Shown: positions 31,658 to 43,803 of the stretch, piece by piece
How the letters are laid out: the number at the start of each line of letters is the position of its first letter
How positions within the stretch are numbered: position 1 is the first letter of the stretch
Assembly (NCBI GenBank): GCA_007026445.1
Contig: VDMD01000047.1
Location: 62,001 to 126,000 of the forward strand
Source of the DNA: Schizophyllum amplum
Lineage: Eukaryota; Basidiomycota; Agaricomycetes; Agaricales; Schizophyllaceae
Direction of reading: 5' to 3'
Length of the DNA stretch: 64,000 nt
Notes under the pieces: generated by a model
What the model was told of the DNA's origin: nothing
The model's input: only the letters and a program-made list of their open reading frames with translations
Database searches by the model: none
Made by a program: the position numbers and the translations under genes

Positions 31658-34600
31658 ATGCCTGGCCAAATCATTTCTGAACCCAATCCCCCTCCTGACC
31701 ATCTCACATCCCGGATGATGTCCAGAGTCTCGCCGTGCAACTCAACACCAAGGATTTCCTTTCGGCGGAGGATCTGAAGGGCGTCCAGATGTTCAGAAGA
31801 GCAGCGGACTTTATAGCAGCAGGTGCGTTGCCGATGTGCTCCCCGAGACCCATTGCTAAACCAGCATGACAGCGATGATCTTCCTGTCTAAAGACTGCGA
31901 CGATATTATGCTCGAGAAGGACCTCACGTTCGACGATATCAAGCCCCGTCTGCTAGGGCATTGGGGAACCTGCCCAGGCCTGGTCATGGTCTACGCGCAT
32001 CTCAACCGCATCATTCGCAAGCGCGACTTGGATGTGTGTACGTCGTCGGCCCAGGGCACGGAGCGCCAGGCATCCTGGCCTCCCTCTGGCTCGAAGGCGC
32101 ATTGCACGCATTCTACCCGGAATACACCATGACTTCCGCCGGGCTCAAAAGGCTGATCTCGCTGTTCAGTGTGCCAGGCGGTTTCCCCAGGTGCGTGCGT
32201 CCTAATCAAACAATGCTCGCGACTGACGCATTGCAGCCACATCAATGCGCAGACACCTGGTTCCATTCACGAGGGAGGCGAACTTGGCTATGCCCTGGGT
32301 GTCTCCTTCGGCGCTGTGATGGACAGTCCCGACCTAATCGTCGCATGTGTAGTCGGCGACGGAGAAGCTGAGACTGGGCCTACCGCAACGGCGTGGCACG
32401 GCTTCAAGTACATCGATCCAGCCGAGTCGGGCGCTGTCCTCCCTATCGTCCATGTGAACGGCTTCAAGATTTCGGAGAGAACGATCTATGGCGTCATGGA
32501 CAACAAGGAGATCATCGCGCTCTTCACGTAGGTCCCAACTTCCCGTGCGAGGACGAAAGGTGACCACATGTCAGCGGCTACGGGTACCAGGTCCGCATTA
32601 TCGAGGACTTGGAGAATCTCGACAATGACCTTGCCGCTTCCATGGAGTGGGCCGTCGACGAAATTCACAAGATCCAGAAGGCAGCCCGTTCCGGCAAGCC
32701 TATCGTCAAGCCTCGGTGGCCTGTTCTCATCCTACGAACGCCCAAGGGTCTCTCCGGACCGAAGAAGCTGGGCGACGAATTCGTCGAGGGCTCCTTCCAC
32801 TCGCATCAAGTCCCTCTCCCTAAAGCAAAGACGGACAAGGCTCAGCTCGACCTTCTTACAGAGTGGCTGCGTCATTACGAGCCGCAGGAGCTGTTTGACG
32901 CCCAAACCGGCGAGCCCGTACCGGAGGTGCTCAGCATCATCCCTCAGTCGAACGAGAAGAAGATGGGCATGCGGAAGGAGACCTACAGGGCGTACCAATC
33001 ATTGACGACGCCTAACTGGCAAACACACAGTGCGGAGAAGGGCGGCGAAGCGAGCTGTATGCAGGCAGTTGGGCAGTTCCTTCGCGACGTCATGGTTGAG
33101 TGTGTAGAACCCTTGTCGACTATCTTTCGTATACTGACGGGTATGCTTTAGGAATCCTAAGACATTCAGGATGTTCTCACCAGATGAACTGGAATCGAAC
33201 AAGCTCAACGCTGTGTTGGAGAAGACTGGGCGCAACTTCCAGTGGGACGTTGCGAGCCGCGGACAGGGCGGTAGAGTCATCGAGATCCTTTCAGAGCATA
33301 CTTGTCAAGCTATGCTGCAGGTACGAGACTGATTCTGTTTGTTGATGATCGTCGATATCTGACGGATCCTGTAGGGCTATACTCTGACGGGCAGGACAGG
33401 TCTCTTTCCCTCGTATGAGGCGTTCTTGGGCATCGTGCATACGATGATGGTTCAGTACTCGAAATTCACGAAGATGGTGCGTTTGCTTGCTGATGTGTCC
33501 CGTGCTGGCAAGCTGACAACCTTTACTCAGGCTGTAGAGACGACATATCGTCATCCTTGCGGGTCTATGGTCAGTGCAACTTTGCTCGCACTCAAAGGAG
33601 CTGCTGCTGACTCTATTATGACAGAACTATATCGGTAAGTCGAATCCTGCATGAACTCGCTCTCCTGTACTCATTTTCGAAGAAACATCCACTTGGGCAC
33701 GCCAGGTTTGTTTCCCAGTCGACATAGCGTGAGATGCGAGCTTGACGTTCTTGCAGGAACACAATGGGTTTTCTCATCAGAACCCGTCCTTCATCGGCGC
33801 CGTTCTGAACTTGAAGCCCAAGCTCGCTCGCGTATACTTACCACCTGACGCCAATTGCTTCCTCTCGACTGTAGCACACTGTCTTCGCGCCAAGGTGCGT
33901 TCGTAGGGAACGACTTCAGCGGCAGCGCTGACATTGGGCAGAACTACATCAATCTCATGGTGGGGAGCAAGCAGCCGACGCCGGTCTGGCTGAGCCCCGA
34001 GGAGGCAGATCTCGTACGCGTCTTTGTCGGCAATGGTTTTCAGTGCGCTGACGTGTCCGATAGCACTGCATCGCAGGCGCTTCGGTATGGAAGTTTGCCA
34101 GCGTGGACGAGGGCAAGGATCCTGACGTGTGAGTTCTGGCTCATCATGCTGCATTTCGTTGGCTGACCTTCGTCTAGCGTACTCGTTGGTATCGGTGTCG
34201 AAATCACTTTCGAAGTCATCGCTGCCGCCGCGCTGTTGCGCAAGTTGTGCCCATCACTGCGCGTGCGTGTGGTGAATGTGACCGACCTGATGATCCTGAG
34301 CGAGGAGGGCACGCATCCGCACGCCCTTACCAACTCGAGCTTCAACACGCTCTTCACGGAGGATCGCCCGATTCACTTCAACTATCACGGGTACCCTATT
34401 GAGCTCAAGGGACTGCTGTTCGGGCGCCCGGGGCTCAGCGATCGGGTGACTATGGAGGGATATCGAGAGGAGGGGACGACGACGTCGCCGTTCGATGTTG
34501 GTGATCCCCCTCATGTGTCTTTCATTCGATGGCTGACTTGTATCTAGATGATGCTGGCCAACCACGTCTCTCGGTTCCATGTTGCAACGGCTGCCCTTCG

Positions 34601-34796
34601 GGTGGCCGCTCCGCGGAACAGCTCAGTGGCGGTCGATGCCCACAAGTTGGAGGCTCAGTTGAAGCATATGGCCGAAAAGGAGAAGCAGTACATCTACGCC
34701 ACAGGCAAAGGTTCGTTTGTCGCCGTCGAGGCTGTGTATGTGCTGACCGTTCCCCCAGATTCGGATGCCATATATACGGTACCGAAGTTCGAGTAA
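31658..34796 (+). CDS. phosphoketolase (Xfp), with two apparent frameshifts
   Basis: A TPP-dependent phosphoketolase that splits xylulose-5-P or fructose-6-P with phosphate into acetyl-P plus a shorter sugar phosphate. All family regions are found over about a dozen exons: start [48 protein letters not shown], the TPP motif [85 protein letters not shown], and a normal end YTVPKFE. Two single-base losses interrupt it: near 31700-31712 (MPGQ... must change frame to reach [13 protein letters not shown]) and at 32031-32040 ([11 protein letters not shown] must change frame to reach YVVGPGHG). Everything downstream splices in phase. Either an assembly error or a dead gene; without correction no active protein is made, because the second shift lies before the TPP motif. 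Confidence 0.88.
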
Positions 34797-35077
34797 GTTG
34801 CTACGAACGGACTTTAACCATGTAATCTGTACTATAAACTGTAAATGTGTATTCATGATGTCGGGCGCTTGCGTCAAATTGCAGGAACGAGAAACGACCG
34901 TGGGAATGTGCGCAAACAACGCGTCAACAACAAACAACGCGCTTCAGCCAGATTGCATCTTGGCCTTCTACCATCACGCTCACGCGAATTTCTTGACTTC
35001 TTGGACGACATACACTGATTTCTTGAACCCCTGGACACTGCCTGAACCCTGCCATTGCTCTTGACTTACCACTCTCG

Positions 35078-38000
35078 ATGGATAACACGAACCGCCCTTT
35101 CCAACTTCGCATCAATAAGAATTCCAGACCTTTCGCCGCCTTCTCGCATCAACACGACACTGGAACTAACGCACACTCGTCTACTACGCAAACGACCCAG
35201 CGAAGATGGATGGACTCAACTGGCGCCAACGCCGGTCCTGCCAAACTCTTCGCTTCTTCCGGGCGAACTGAACAACGCAGCTCATTACGCTTCAAAATCT
35301 CGTCCAGCGCTCCGCCTTCTGATCACTCCGTCGATGATGATATTGCCCCTGCTCCGCGCCATCTTGGAGATGGAACTCAAGCTTCCGGGCCAACATGTAT
35401 GCAGCAGTCCATAGCGCGAGAAGACCTTCTGACTTCACGGGCGTAGATGGGAACGAGGACTCTCATTCCGCGACGCCACCACCTTCTGTTTTCAGGCCCT
35501 CCTCTACGCATGCTCGTGTCGACTCTAGGAACTCACATCTTGGACCGCCACCCAGAGGACTACGCTCTCAGACAGACTTCGACTACGATGATATGCCTGA
35601 CACTTCGCACAGCGACGCGAATCAAGGCCAGAGCGGCAAAGGAGGTAAGATGCTGTGGCAGGTATGCCAGCATAACGAAGCTCTGGAGGAAAAGCTGGCC
35701 GCACTGGTGCGTGAAGCGCATATATGCAGTCATTACGGGCGCGACTGACGGTTTATGCAGCGCGAAGAACTCGAAGGAAGCAAGCTTGCTGCGTCCGCTT
35801 CCTCTCGACTTCTACATGAACGTGAACAAGACCTCGAGGAGAAGATCGCTGCTCTCGCTGAACTTGAACGCACGTCTCAAGCTCAAGAAGCGGAACGCGC
35901 TGCGCAAGTGGTCGATTTACAGGACCAGCTCAAGAACGCTCTACCTCGACTATCCGCTTTAGAAGCTGAAAACAAGGATCTCACTCAACGGCTGCTCGAC
36001 TCCGAGGAACGTGTAACACAAGCTGAGCGACGTGCTCAGGACGCGGAACGACGATGCGAACAAGCTCTTCGGGATACTGAGGCTCGTGTGGCCCTTGTCA
36101 CCCAACAGGCGGCGGACATCAAGACAGAAGCTCATGTCGCAGTCGAAGAGGCTAGGCAAGATGCTCTCAACATCAGGGAGGAGGCGAAGAAACGCATGCA
36201 CGACCTGAAGACGTCAATGAAGAAGAAAGTCGAGGGTTTATCGGAGAAGTGAGTTGCGTCCTTATCATAATGGCCATATATTGACGCGCCGAAGGTTTAC
36301 CGATCTGAGCTGCTCATTTGCCACAGTTCAAGCGCAACGTCTTACATGGGACAGCCGCGCCAGCGAGCTGGAGCTCGGCGTTGGAGAGCTACAGGCTGCT
36401 GTGAAGTCCAGCCTGACCGGTGAGCTCACTTCACCGTCTGTCGACCGAAATCTTATATTTGCAAGCTATGCAACCGTTTCTAACGTCGGATGCGGGCGTC
36501 CTGAAGATATCAGAGACTAGGGAACTGGTGGAAGAGTTGCAGGCCGATCGCACGAGCGGTATGCGATTTGCACCACTGGTTCTTCGCTGGACTGAACGCA
36601 TCTCTTAGCTCACCAAGTGACCGATATGCTACGTGACAAACTTCACATCGTCAGCACACAGCTAGTCGAGGCCAAAGACAGGATCGCTGAGCTCGAGAAC
36701 ATCCTCGCCGAGGATAAGCGTCGGGTGCGATCCAGCACCGATGATCTCTGTAGTCTCGGTGCGATGCTTAGTCTTCAGGAGCACGACGGTTTGTTGATGT
36801 AAGTTCCCAGGGACGAAGATGGAACATCTGACGGATCGGCTTGCCAAACGAGAACAAGAGTCGAGAGAGGCTTTCGATGATGCTGTCGCGACTGGTCAAG
36901 CTCTCGGAGAGGCTAACGGGAAGTAAGTGGCCTGGATCGCGATGCCGTTTATTATCTCACGTCTGCGGAGGATCGAGCATCTGACAACGCTACTCGCTGA
37001 GAAGGAAGCGATGCTCATCACCGTGAAAGTTCTCGAGGACGAGTAAGTCATACAGGCGTCCTCCCTTGGCCAGACTGAATTCCTGTCCAGGAAACATACG
37101 CTACAAATCAAGCTCGATTCCCAGGCGCTGGACCTACAAAAACTAATCACCCTGCGAGACGAGTCAGTCGGCATTGTCGGCATCTTCTATGACTAAAATT
37201 CCCTTCGCAGGCATGCACGTCTGCAGGCAAAGTTCGAAAACCTCTGTGAGACATCGAAGGAGTACGCTTTATCACCTACTGTTTGTTTTTGTCGCTTATC
37301 ACTAGCAGATCGTCCCGCAAGTTGCAGACCAGCGAAGCCCGGGTCTCTGACCTATCATACGAGCTTTCTGAAAGCAATCTAAAGATGAAGGCATGCGAGG
37401 AGAGCAAGGAAGTGCTTCATCTTTTGTGAGGTATAATTTACTGTTGCACGCGTCGGTTTGACCATCGACTTACAGGATGCGAGAACGTCAATCTGCCGCT
37501 GTGAAGCTCGAAGAGGAATATAGAGACTGCGTGTCCAGGCAGGCGGTCCTGCAGACCCAGACGACCGCTTTGGAACAGGACTTGGCTACCAAAGTCTCGG
37601 ACATCGAGGCGCATCGAATGGGGAACGAGGCCCTCCGCGCAGAACGCGGAGAGCTGCGACAGGAACTGGCGTCCTTGCGGACCGTGCGCGAGCAGCAGCA
37701 GCGAGACCTCGACAAGGCACTCACACATTTGGGCGACCGGGCTTCGGAGGTCGAGATCCTCCGCTCCGAACGCGACGGCCTTCGCTCCGAACGCGACAGG
37801 CTTCAGGCAGCACTCGGGCAGGTACAGCAGACCTTGCAGAACATGGACGTCACTCGCCAGTCTTTGAAGTCCAAGATTGACAGTCTCCGAGACGAGCGCG
37901 ATCAAGTCCACGCCGCGAAAGACGAGGCCCTTCAGGAACAGATTTCCAAGGTCCAGGTCCTAGGTGCGACGATCCAGCAACTTCGGCAGGAAGTCGCTGC

Positions 38001-39781
38001 CTTGCAAGAGCGAGCGTCCGCTAAGAATGACGAGTCAGCTTTCACGTATATTCATTTCCAGTTGCTGACACGGCTCTAGACTGAGGCGCTGGCTACCGAA
38101 CGTGACAAAGCTGCTGGTCGACTCGTTGAGTATGTCTTCGTATACGCCTTATTCCTTTGCTTTACCTAAGGATCTTATAGACTCGAGGGGCTACGAGATC
38201 GTTACGACGCGCAGGCGAAAGATCTTCGAATTGCCAGGTCGACCTTGCGAAGATTCAGGTTAGCCGTCCTGCTATTTCATGTCCTGCTTCCGTGCTCATC
38301 ATCTTGAAGTCCCAATTCACGGACTTGAAGATCGCTTCGACTGTGAGTTGTTCGCTCATGCGTATTACCCACCCTGACGAACGTACAGGCCAACTTGGAG
38401 GCTGCGCACTCAAGCTTCAAGTGAGTTGGACCGAAGGGCTGCAATGGAAACTGCCCTCGCGGCGTCGAACGAAAAGTTGGCGCGTCAGTCACAATCATCC
38501 GCCGTCGACATCGATCAGCGCCTGGCGCAACAGGAGCATGCTCACCTTGCTATCGCGCGTGCTCTTCGTGAGCGCGCTGAGGCTGCCGAGCAGGAAGCTA
38601 CACAACTTCGTCTATCGGGCTCTGAGGTTCAAAAGGACACAATCGTCGGCTTGAAAGCGCGTGTAGCTGAACTGGAACAATCTCCCATCGACCACGCCAG
38701 CGCAGATGGAACGCTCTTGGCTGAATTAGAGAGCGCGAAGGCCGACATCGCTGTGCTTGAGCGAACTGTGGCTGACTTGGTCCAGAGTGGGGAGACGCTC
38801 AATCAGCGGTACAAAGAGAATCGTTTGGTATGCTTGCGTCCCCATCCGTCGGCGCTCACGCACTAACGTCCGTCTTCCAGACTGCGCAGGAGAAGGAATT
38901 CGTCAGCGATGTCATGTCAATGACGAACTCCCTCCACGAACGGGAGATGGTGGCAAAAGTGAACGAGCTGCGCCGCGTACGTGGGAGTTTATCTTCCGAC
39001 GCATGTACTGATTCGTCCCAGCGAGAGAACACCATTACAGCCCTGAAGAAGGAGCTCAGTAACGTGCAAGGTCACCTGGCTAGGCTTCTACGAGAGCAAC
39101 GGCACGATGAGCCTTCACGAACAGTCGCTAATAACAGCATTTTCAATCCGAAAGCCTGGGAGTCTTCGAGTCCTCCCACTGGAGTGACACAGGATCAGTC
39201 TACGCCTCTTCCGGTTGCGAAGCCCTCGATTTTCTCTCCGACTCAAACCACATCTGACTTGACAGCTGTCGCCTCCGCAAGTCGCATCTCCCGCAAGCTC
39301 GATGTTGCCTCGGTTGACGAGGTCAAAGCCGCGCCTGCGATCCGCACACCCTTGGGACCTAGTCTGCGCAAGCCCCTCACCCCCAAGCGCCCCTCCGCAG
39401 GACGCAAACCCTTCGGCAAACTCGAGAAGGACGCGGAGGATGACGATGAGCTTTCACCTATCGAAGATGACGACGACGACGGCGACGATTATGTTCCTCT
39501 TGCACCAGCGAAGGGGAAGGACAAAAACAAGGGGAAGGCCCTCTTAGGCAAGCGTAGTCGGTCTCGCGATCCGGAGCGGTCGCCTGTTAAGCCAGCGACA
39601 CGCAGACAGGTAAGTGGCCACCTCGTCGAATGCGTATCGCTATCTTATCTGCTGATCGCAATGCAGCGGACAAGCGTGAGCAAGGCAGGGACGAAGGTTA
39701 GCAGTCTGCGAGTTATCCTTGCGATGCCCTCACCTTTTGCAGACCGAGAACAAGCCGACGAAACAGAGACGCAGAGGCTGA
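35078..39781 (+). CDS. long coiled-coil protein, uncharacterised
   Basis: Many short exons. First exons 35078..35396 and 35447..35706, then 35761..~36235/36248, 36327..36419, 36466..36558 and so on; last stop at 39779-39781. A disordered Ser/Thr-rich N-terminus (~190 residues) precedes a very long heptad-rich region (for example EEKLAALREELEGSKLAAS, LQDQLKNALPRLSALEAENK, LHLLRMRERQSAAVKLEEE, LRSERDGLRSERDRLQAAL), then a basic/acidic C-terminal tail with TPKRPSAGRKPFGKLEK, an Asp-run and KRSRSRDPERSPVK, ending KQRRRG, which looks like nuclear localisation signals. No motor or ATPase motif. It could be a spindle, centrosome or chromatin scaffold, which is inference only. The exon 3/4 border is in phase only if a weak GTTTAT donor at 36236 is used instead of the ideal GTGAGT at 36249. 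Exon borders in 36.7-38.4 kb are approximate. Confidence 0.7.
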
Positions 39782-40880
39782 GGTTGATGATGCATCTGGC
39801 ACGCAACTCGCTGAGTCTTCTCGCCCGTACCCGTTATACAGACTACTTCACCTAGCTACCCATTCATGTTACTGTTTACCGGTACCCTTCAGGTATTCTT
39901 TGCTTGCTCACGGTGCGCGCCACCCCAACGACGCGTTCATAACTTATCTCGCCCTTACGTGTACTTCGTCTGCGCAGAGTAGTCGACTTGTACTATATGT
40001 ATGCATCTGTTATCTGGCATGGGAACTAAAGGATTCGGAATACTGGATCTTAATTCTGTCATACGCGCGTACTTATCCAACTTACAAGAGACTTACATTC
40101 TACGAACTTCGCCGAATGGCGGCGCCGGATACGGAATCCGCGTGAGCTCCCGCGGCCACATGGACAATAAGCCACACTAACCGCGCCCGTGACTCGCTGA
40201 ACAAGACCTTCACATGCTGGAGAAGCCCATGAACCGTCCGTGAATACGGTTGACGTTGCTGGAGAACGTACTGAGGGACATTGCGACCGCGAAGGCGCGC
40301 CCTCTCCCGGCCTCAAGCTATGACCTTCTGCGCGCACTCGGGTCTGTCGAAGGACGGAGCGTGTGGCGAGTGGAAGGTTCAGCCAGCAACTCGTGCGCAA
40401 CTCAAGCCCGGCGCGCGGGGCCCGCCGGTTGGGGTGCTGGTCAACTGTGGGTTGGCATTATGTAACCAGCCTGCTCCTGTAGGCTGTAAGTGAATGAACG
40501 GAACGCTTGGTCAGTTACAGTACTTGGCCCTAGTTTCGCAGTTGGACCTGGTGTTAGTCACCCGTGTATCGGTGGACTGGGCATAAAACCAACGCTGGGC
40601 GGCGCTGGCGCGATGTGGCGGTTAAATCATGCTGCATTGCGTGAGTACCTGCTGCATACCGGCCTGGCGTAACTGTGGAGAAAGAACACCAGCAGGGAGA
40701 ATGCTGGCGGGCGTGGATAGCTCGTTACTATTCGCTGGGGAAGAAAAGTACGGCCGGGGGCAGAGGGAGAGCTTCGCTACCCGGGGGCGCGACGATGACG
40801 GTAAGGTGAAGGCGCGATAGCGGGCCCAGTGACTCCACCCAAGCTTCGCCTGGTCCGTCTTCTCTGCGCGAGGGAGGGTG

Positions 40881-40888
40881 TATAAATA
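40881..40888 (+). promoter_or_regulatory. TATA box
   Basis: TATAAATA, 132 bases upstream of the ATG of the decayed methyltransferase copy. Confidence 0.45.
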
Positions 40889-40933
40889 CGGGTAGGGCTG
40901 GAGGTTGGCGTATACCGGCGTGCTAGCTTCCAG

Positions 40934-40949
40934 CCCCCCCCCCCCCCCC
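40934..40949. repeat. poly-C tract (16 C)
   Basis: Uninterrupted C run followed by TTTTCCCTT; length likely unreliable. Confidence 0.9.
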
Positions 40950-41012
40950 TTTTCCCTTGAATTTTCGAGTTTGGGTCTGCTTCAAAGCTGCAATCAGCGT
41001 TAGCGATATAGG

Positions 41013-42319
41013 ATGGCGCTGGAGCTCGACAAACATGCCTCGTTCGCGGCGATCCCGGGGGTGATGAAGGTTAGGCAGATCATCACGGAGGACCCAGTAC
41101 GTGGGATGTGGCCTGGTGAGTCGACGTTTACAATGCGCGCGGGGGTTGGTGGCGAATTGCGATTAGCCTACCCTGTGGCGCGGGTTTGCCTTGGAGACTA
41201 GAGGCGCGAGCAGTGCTGACGAGCGAGCGCGCAGGCAGCAACACGTGACGCCCTGGGATGGCGGGAAGACGCAGGTGGCGCTGAAGGAGCTCGTCGAGAG
41301 CGGCGACGTCGACTTCCCGCGGGGAAAGGAGAAGACGGCGCTGGTGCCGGGTTGTGGGTCGGTGAGTGGGGTCGTCGAGGGTTGTGGCGCCGTCGAGGGG
41401 TATAAAGGAGCGCGGCTGAACATGCGATAGGGTTACGAGGCGGTCTACCTGGCGACTGAGCTGGGGGTGACCACCACGGGCGTGATATTTCGCCGACAGC
41501 GATTCACGTTGCGAATGAGTGAGTTGTCGATGATCTAACGGTCGGGCGCCACCACTGCTGCTATATCGGTGTCACGGCTGCAGCTGCTGACCCATCCTGT
41601 CTTGCAGTGGCTGACCCATCCATCCTCTCTTGCAGGAAGCTAGCAGAGTCCGCGCCGCCGGACGCGCCCGTCCGCTTCGAGGTCGGCGACTTCTTCAACA
41701 CGGAGGAGACGTATGATCTGGTGTTCGATTATTCGTGAGTAGGATCTCTTTCCCGTGCTGGGGACCTGGGGCGTTTACCTTGCTGTTGCGCGCTCGCCTT
41801 CCCCCACTTCACACTTCCCTTCACGCTTCCCTACACCCCTCTCCCTCACCCTCACCTCACCTCACCCGCCTTCTCCTTCCCCGACTCACGCCACTGATTC
41901 TTCTCATTTCAATCACCTACCCCACCCAGATTCTTCGTCGCCCTCCCCCGCGCATGCGCGCGACTGGGCGCGGCAGATGCGCACGTGCTGAAGCCCGGCG
42001 GGCTCCTCGTCTGCCTCGTCTTCCCCATCCTGGAGGAGGACTCGGGGATGGGCCACCGTACTTTGTGCGCCCGGAGCATTATGAGGAGCTGTTGGGGAAG
42101 GGGAGTGAGCTGCTGGGGAAGGGGAGTGGTGAGATGGAGGAGAAGATCGGGGAGAAGGAGAAACACGGGGAGCAGGAGAGCTGGGAGGAGGAGAATGAGT
42201 TAAGCATGCGAAGCTGGGAGAAGGAGAGCTGGGAGAAGGTATACGACGAGATCCCAAAGTCGAGCCTGGAGGGGCCGAGGAAAGGGAAGGAGCGGATGGT
42301 GGTGTGGCGGAGGGTATAA
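41013..42319 (+). pseudogene. decayed thiol-methyltransferase-like gene (TPMT family)
   Basis: A degenerate relative of the intact gene at 50743-51890. Recognisable in order: an N-terminal start MALELDKHASFAAIPG, VTPWDGGKTQVALKELVESG, the SAM-binding TALVPGCGS followed after an intron by GYEAVYLATELGVTTTG, KLAESAPPDAPVRFEVGDFF, TYDLVFDYS, FFVALP, VLKPGGLLVCLVFPI, PPYFVRPEHYEELLG and the end KERMVVWRRV. They lie in different frames: frame changes are needed at 41481-41490, twice in 41945-41995, and near 42047, and the first exon does not join in phase. A low-complexity insertion (about 110 bases of GGGAAGGGGAGT/GAGAAGGAG-like units) separates EELLG from WEKVYDEIPKSS. The number of lesions over 1.3 kb supports real decay. 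The promoter with TATA box seems intact. A minisatellite follows 87 bases after its end. Confidence 0.8.
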
Positions 42320-43803
42320 GCGCCAAGCAAGCTGAATGTACTATAGTAGGGCTACTTCGACAGAGCGAACGTTGCTGGGCCCGCTGATTGTTCGAAATAT
42401 ACCGAGCGTGTCATTGTTCTTCGCGTGTCATTGTTCTTCGCGTGTCGATGTTCTGGGCGTGTCGTTGTTCTGGGCGTGTCGTTGTTCTGGGCGTGTCGTT
42501 GTGCTACTTAAGCGTGTCATTGTTCTCGGCGTGACAATATTGTTCTCCTGCAACAAGACCATACTGGTCGGTCAGGCGTACCTCAGCATCTGATTGCGAT
42601 TGTGGGTTATCTGTGGGGGTGGCTCATCGATGAGGTCCTTGGGCTGAGATGGTGGGGAAGAGGCGACTCACAAGAGAGATAATGCGTAAGGCAACCGAGT
42701 GCAGTTGCGGGCTAGGTGAAGATGCTGCGTTCCGAGGCTTAGTAAAGTGATCAACGGGCAGTCTGCTGGTGCTTGGTGGAGGGAAGCATGCCAATGTAGG
42801 CATCTTAGCAGCCACTGCGTGCATGCAGGTGTCGGGAGAGCATCGGCGTCTGCTAATGATCTGCTGATATCGTTCGTGGTCTTCATCACCTGTGACGCCG
42901 GCGGTAGGGGCAGTGGGGTCAACAAGGACGAGGCATGTCACCGTTCGTCATTGGTACCGAAAAGGGAAGGCTTTATTGTTCAGGAGAGGGTCGGGGCCCG
43001 TGGAGAGACAGCTTGAAGGCTGATGATAGGAACACCTATGCCTCAGATGTCTGCTGAAGACCGACAGAGGCGAGACGCTATGCGCTGGCAGCTTTGCGGC
43101 TTTTCCCAATGCCAAAAGGGAGTTGATAGTACATTTACCGACTGAGTACGCGGCAGTTTAGAACATACGTGCGCCGTGAGCGGAGAGGACAAAGACCCAG
43201 AGACGATTGCCACAATCAACCGCATGGGGGTCCCCTCCACTCGTGTTAGGTAAGCCGGCGGGGGGGTTTCCTTCCCAATTCCGGGGTTTGTGTCAATTTG
43301 GGGTTGTTCCTGCAAGGCGGCGAGGCGGGGGATGTCCAAAGCCAGCTTGTCCTCCCCCGTCACGTTTCCCGCGTCCTCGCCATTCGGGCGCTCTTTTTCG
43401 ACGCTCGATACCACATTCTGCGAGGAAGGAATCCGGTCTGTGTGCAGTGACGACACCCTGGAACGGCCCGAGCCCTTCAATGTACTATTGCTGCAATTGA
43501 CCCGGCTCCAACTACATAACGCGTACAGCCCGCCCCAGCATCATCCTCCCCCGCCACCTACGCGTTCCACCGCCATCTCTACCTGCACCGCTTCAGAGCC
43601 CCCGCGCCGCCGCGATTGCGAACCGGGACGCGCATCGAACGCAGCTCGTGCGCGACGTTGTTCCCGTTTGAGTTTGTTTCCGGGAAACCCGAGCTTTTGT
43701 CTCCGCCGCGACTCGAATACATCACTACTACAGTGCTCTGACCTTGCTGGTGCGTACTTAAACCCCTTGAACCACGATCCGGACGCTCACTCTTTCCCTC
43801 ATC
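42320..43803. other. intergenic with minisatellite
   Basis: A tandem repeat at 42406-42547; the rest shows no gene I can support, although open frames of 90-180 codons exist on both strands near 43.0-43.8 kb. Confidence 0.5.
42406..42547. repeat. minisatellite, ~17-bp unit, about 8 copies
   Basis: Consecutive imperfect copies of GCGTGTCATTGTTCTTC / GCGTGTCGTTGTTCTGG; three central units are nearly identical, outer ones drift. Confidence 0.85.

Larger units (their letters stand above)
39782..41012. other. intergenic
   Basis: About 1.2 kb without a recognisable gene. Holds a TATA box (40881-40888) and a 16-C tract (40934-40949) just upstream of the decayed methyltransferase copy. Confidence 0.5.

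Noticed and set aside
35390..35450. Apparent frameshift in the coiled-coil gene near 35400
   Set aside because: A 50-base intron (GTATGC...GCGTAG with CTGAC branch site, 35397-35446) joins the frames cleanly.
43043..43480. 145-codon minus-strand frame in the 42.3-43.8 kb gap
   Set aside because: No recognisable motif, no supporting neighbour exons and odd composition; a gene cannot be excluded but I cannot support it.
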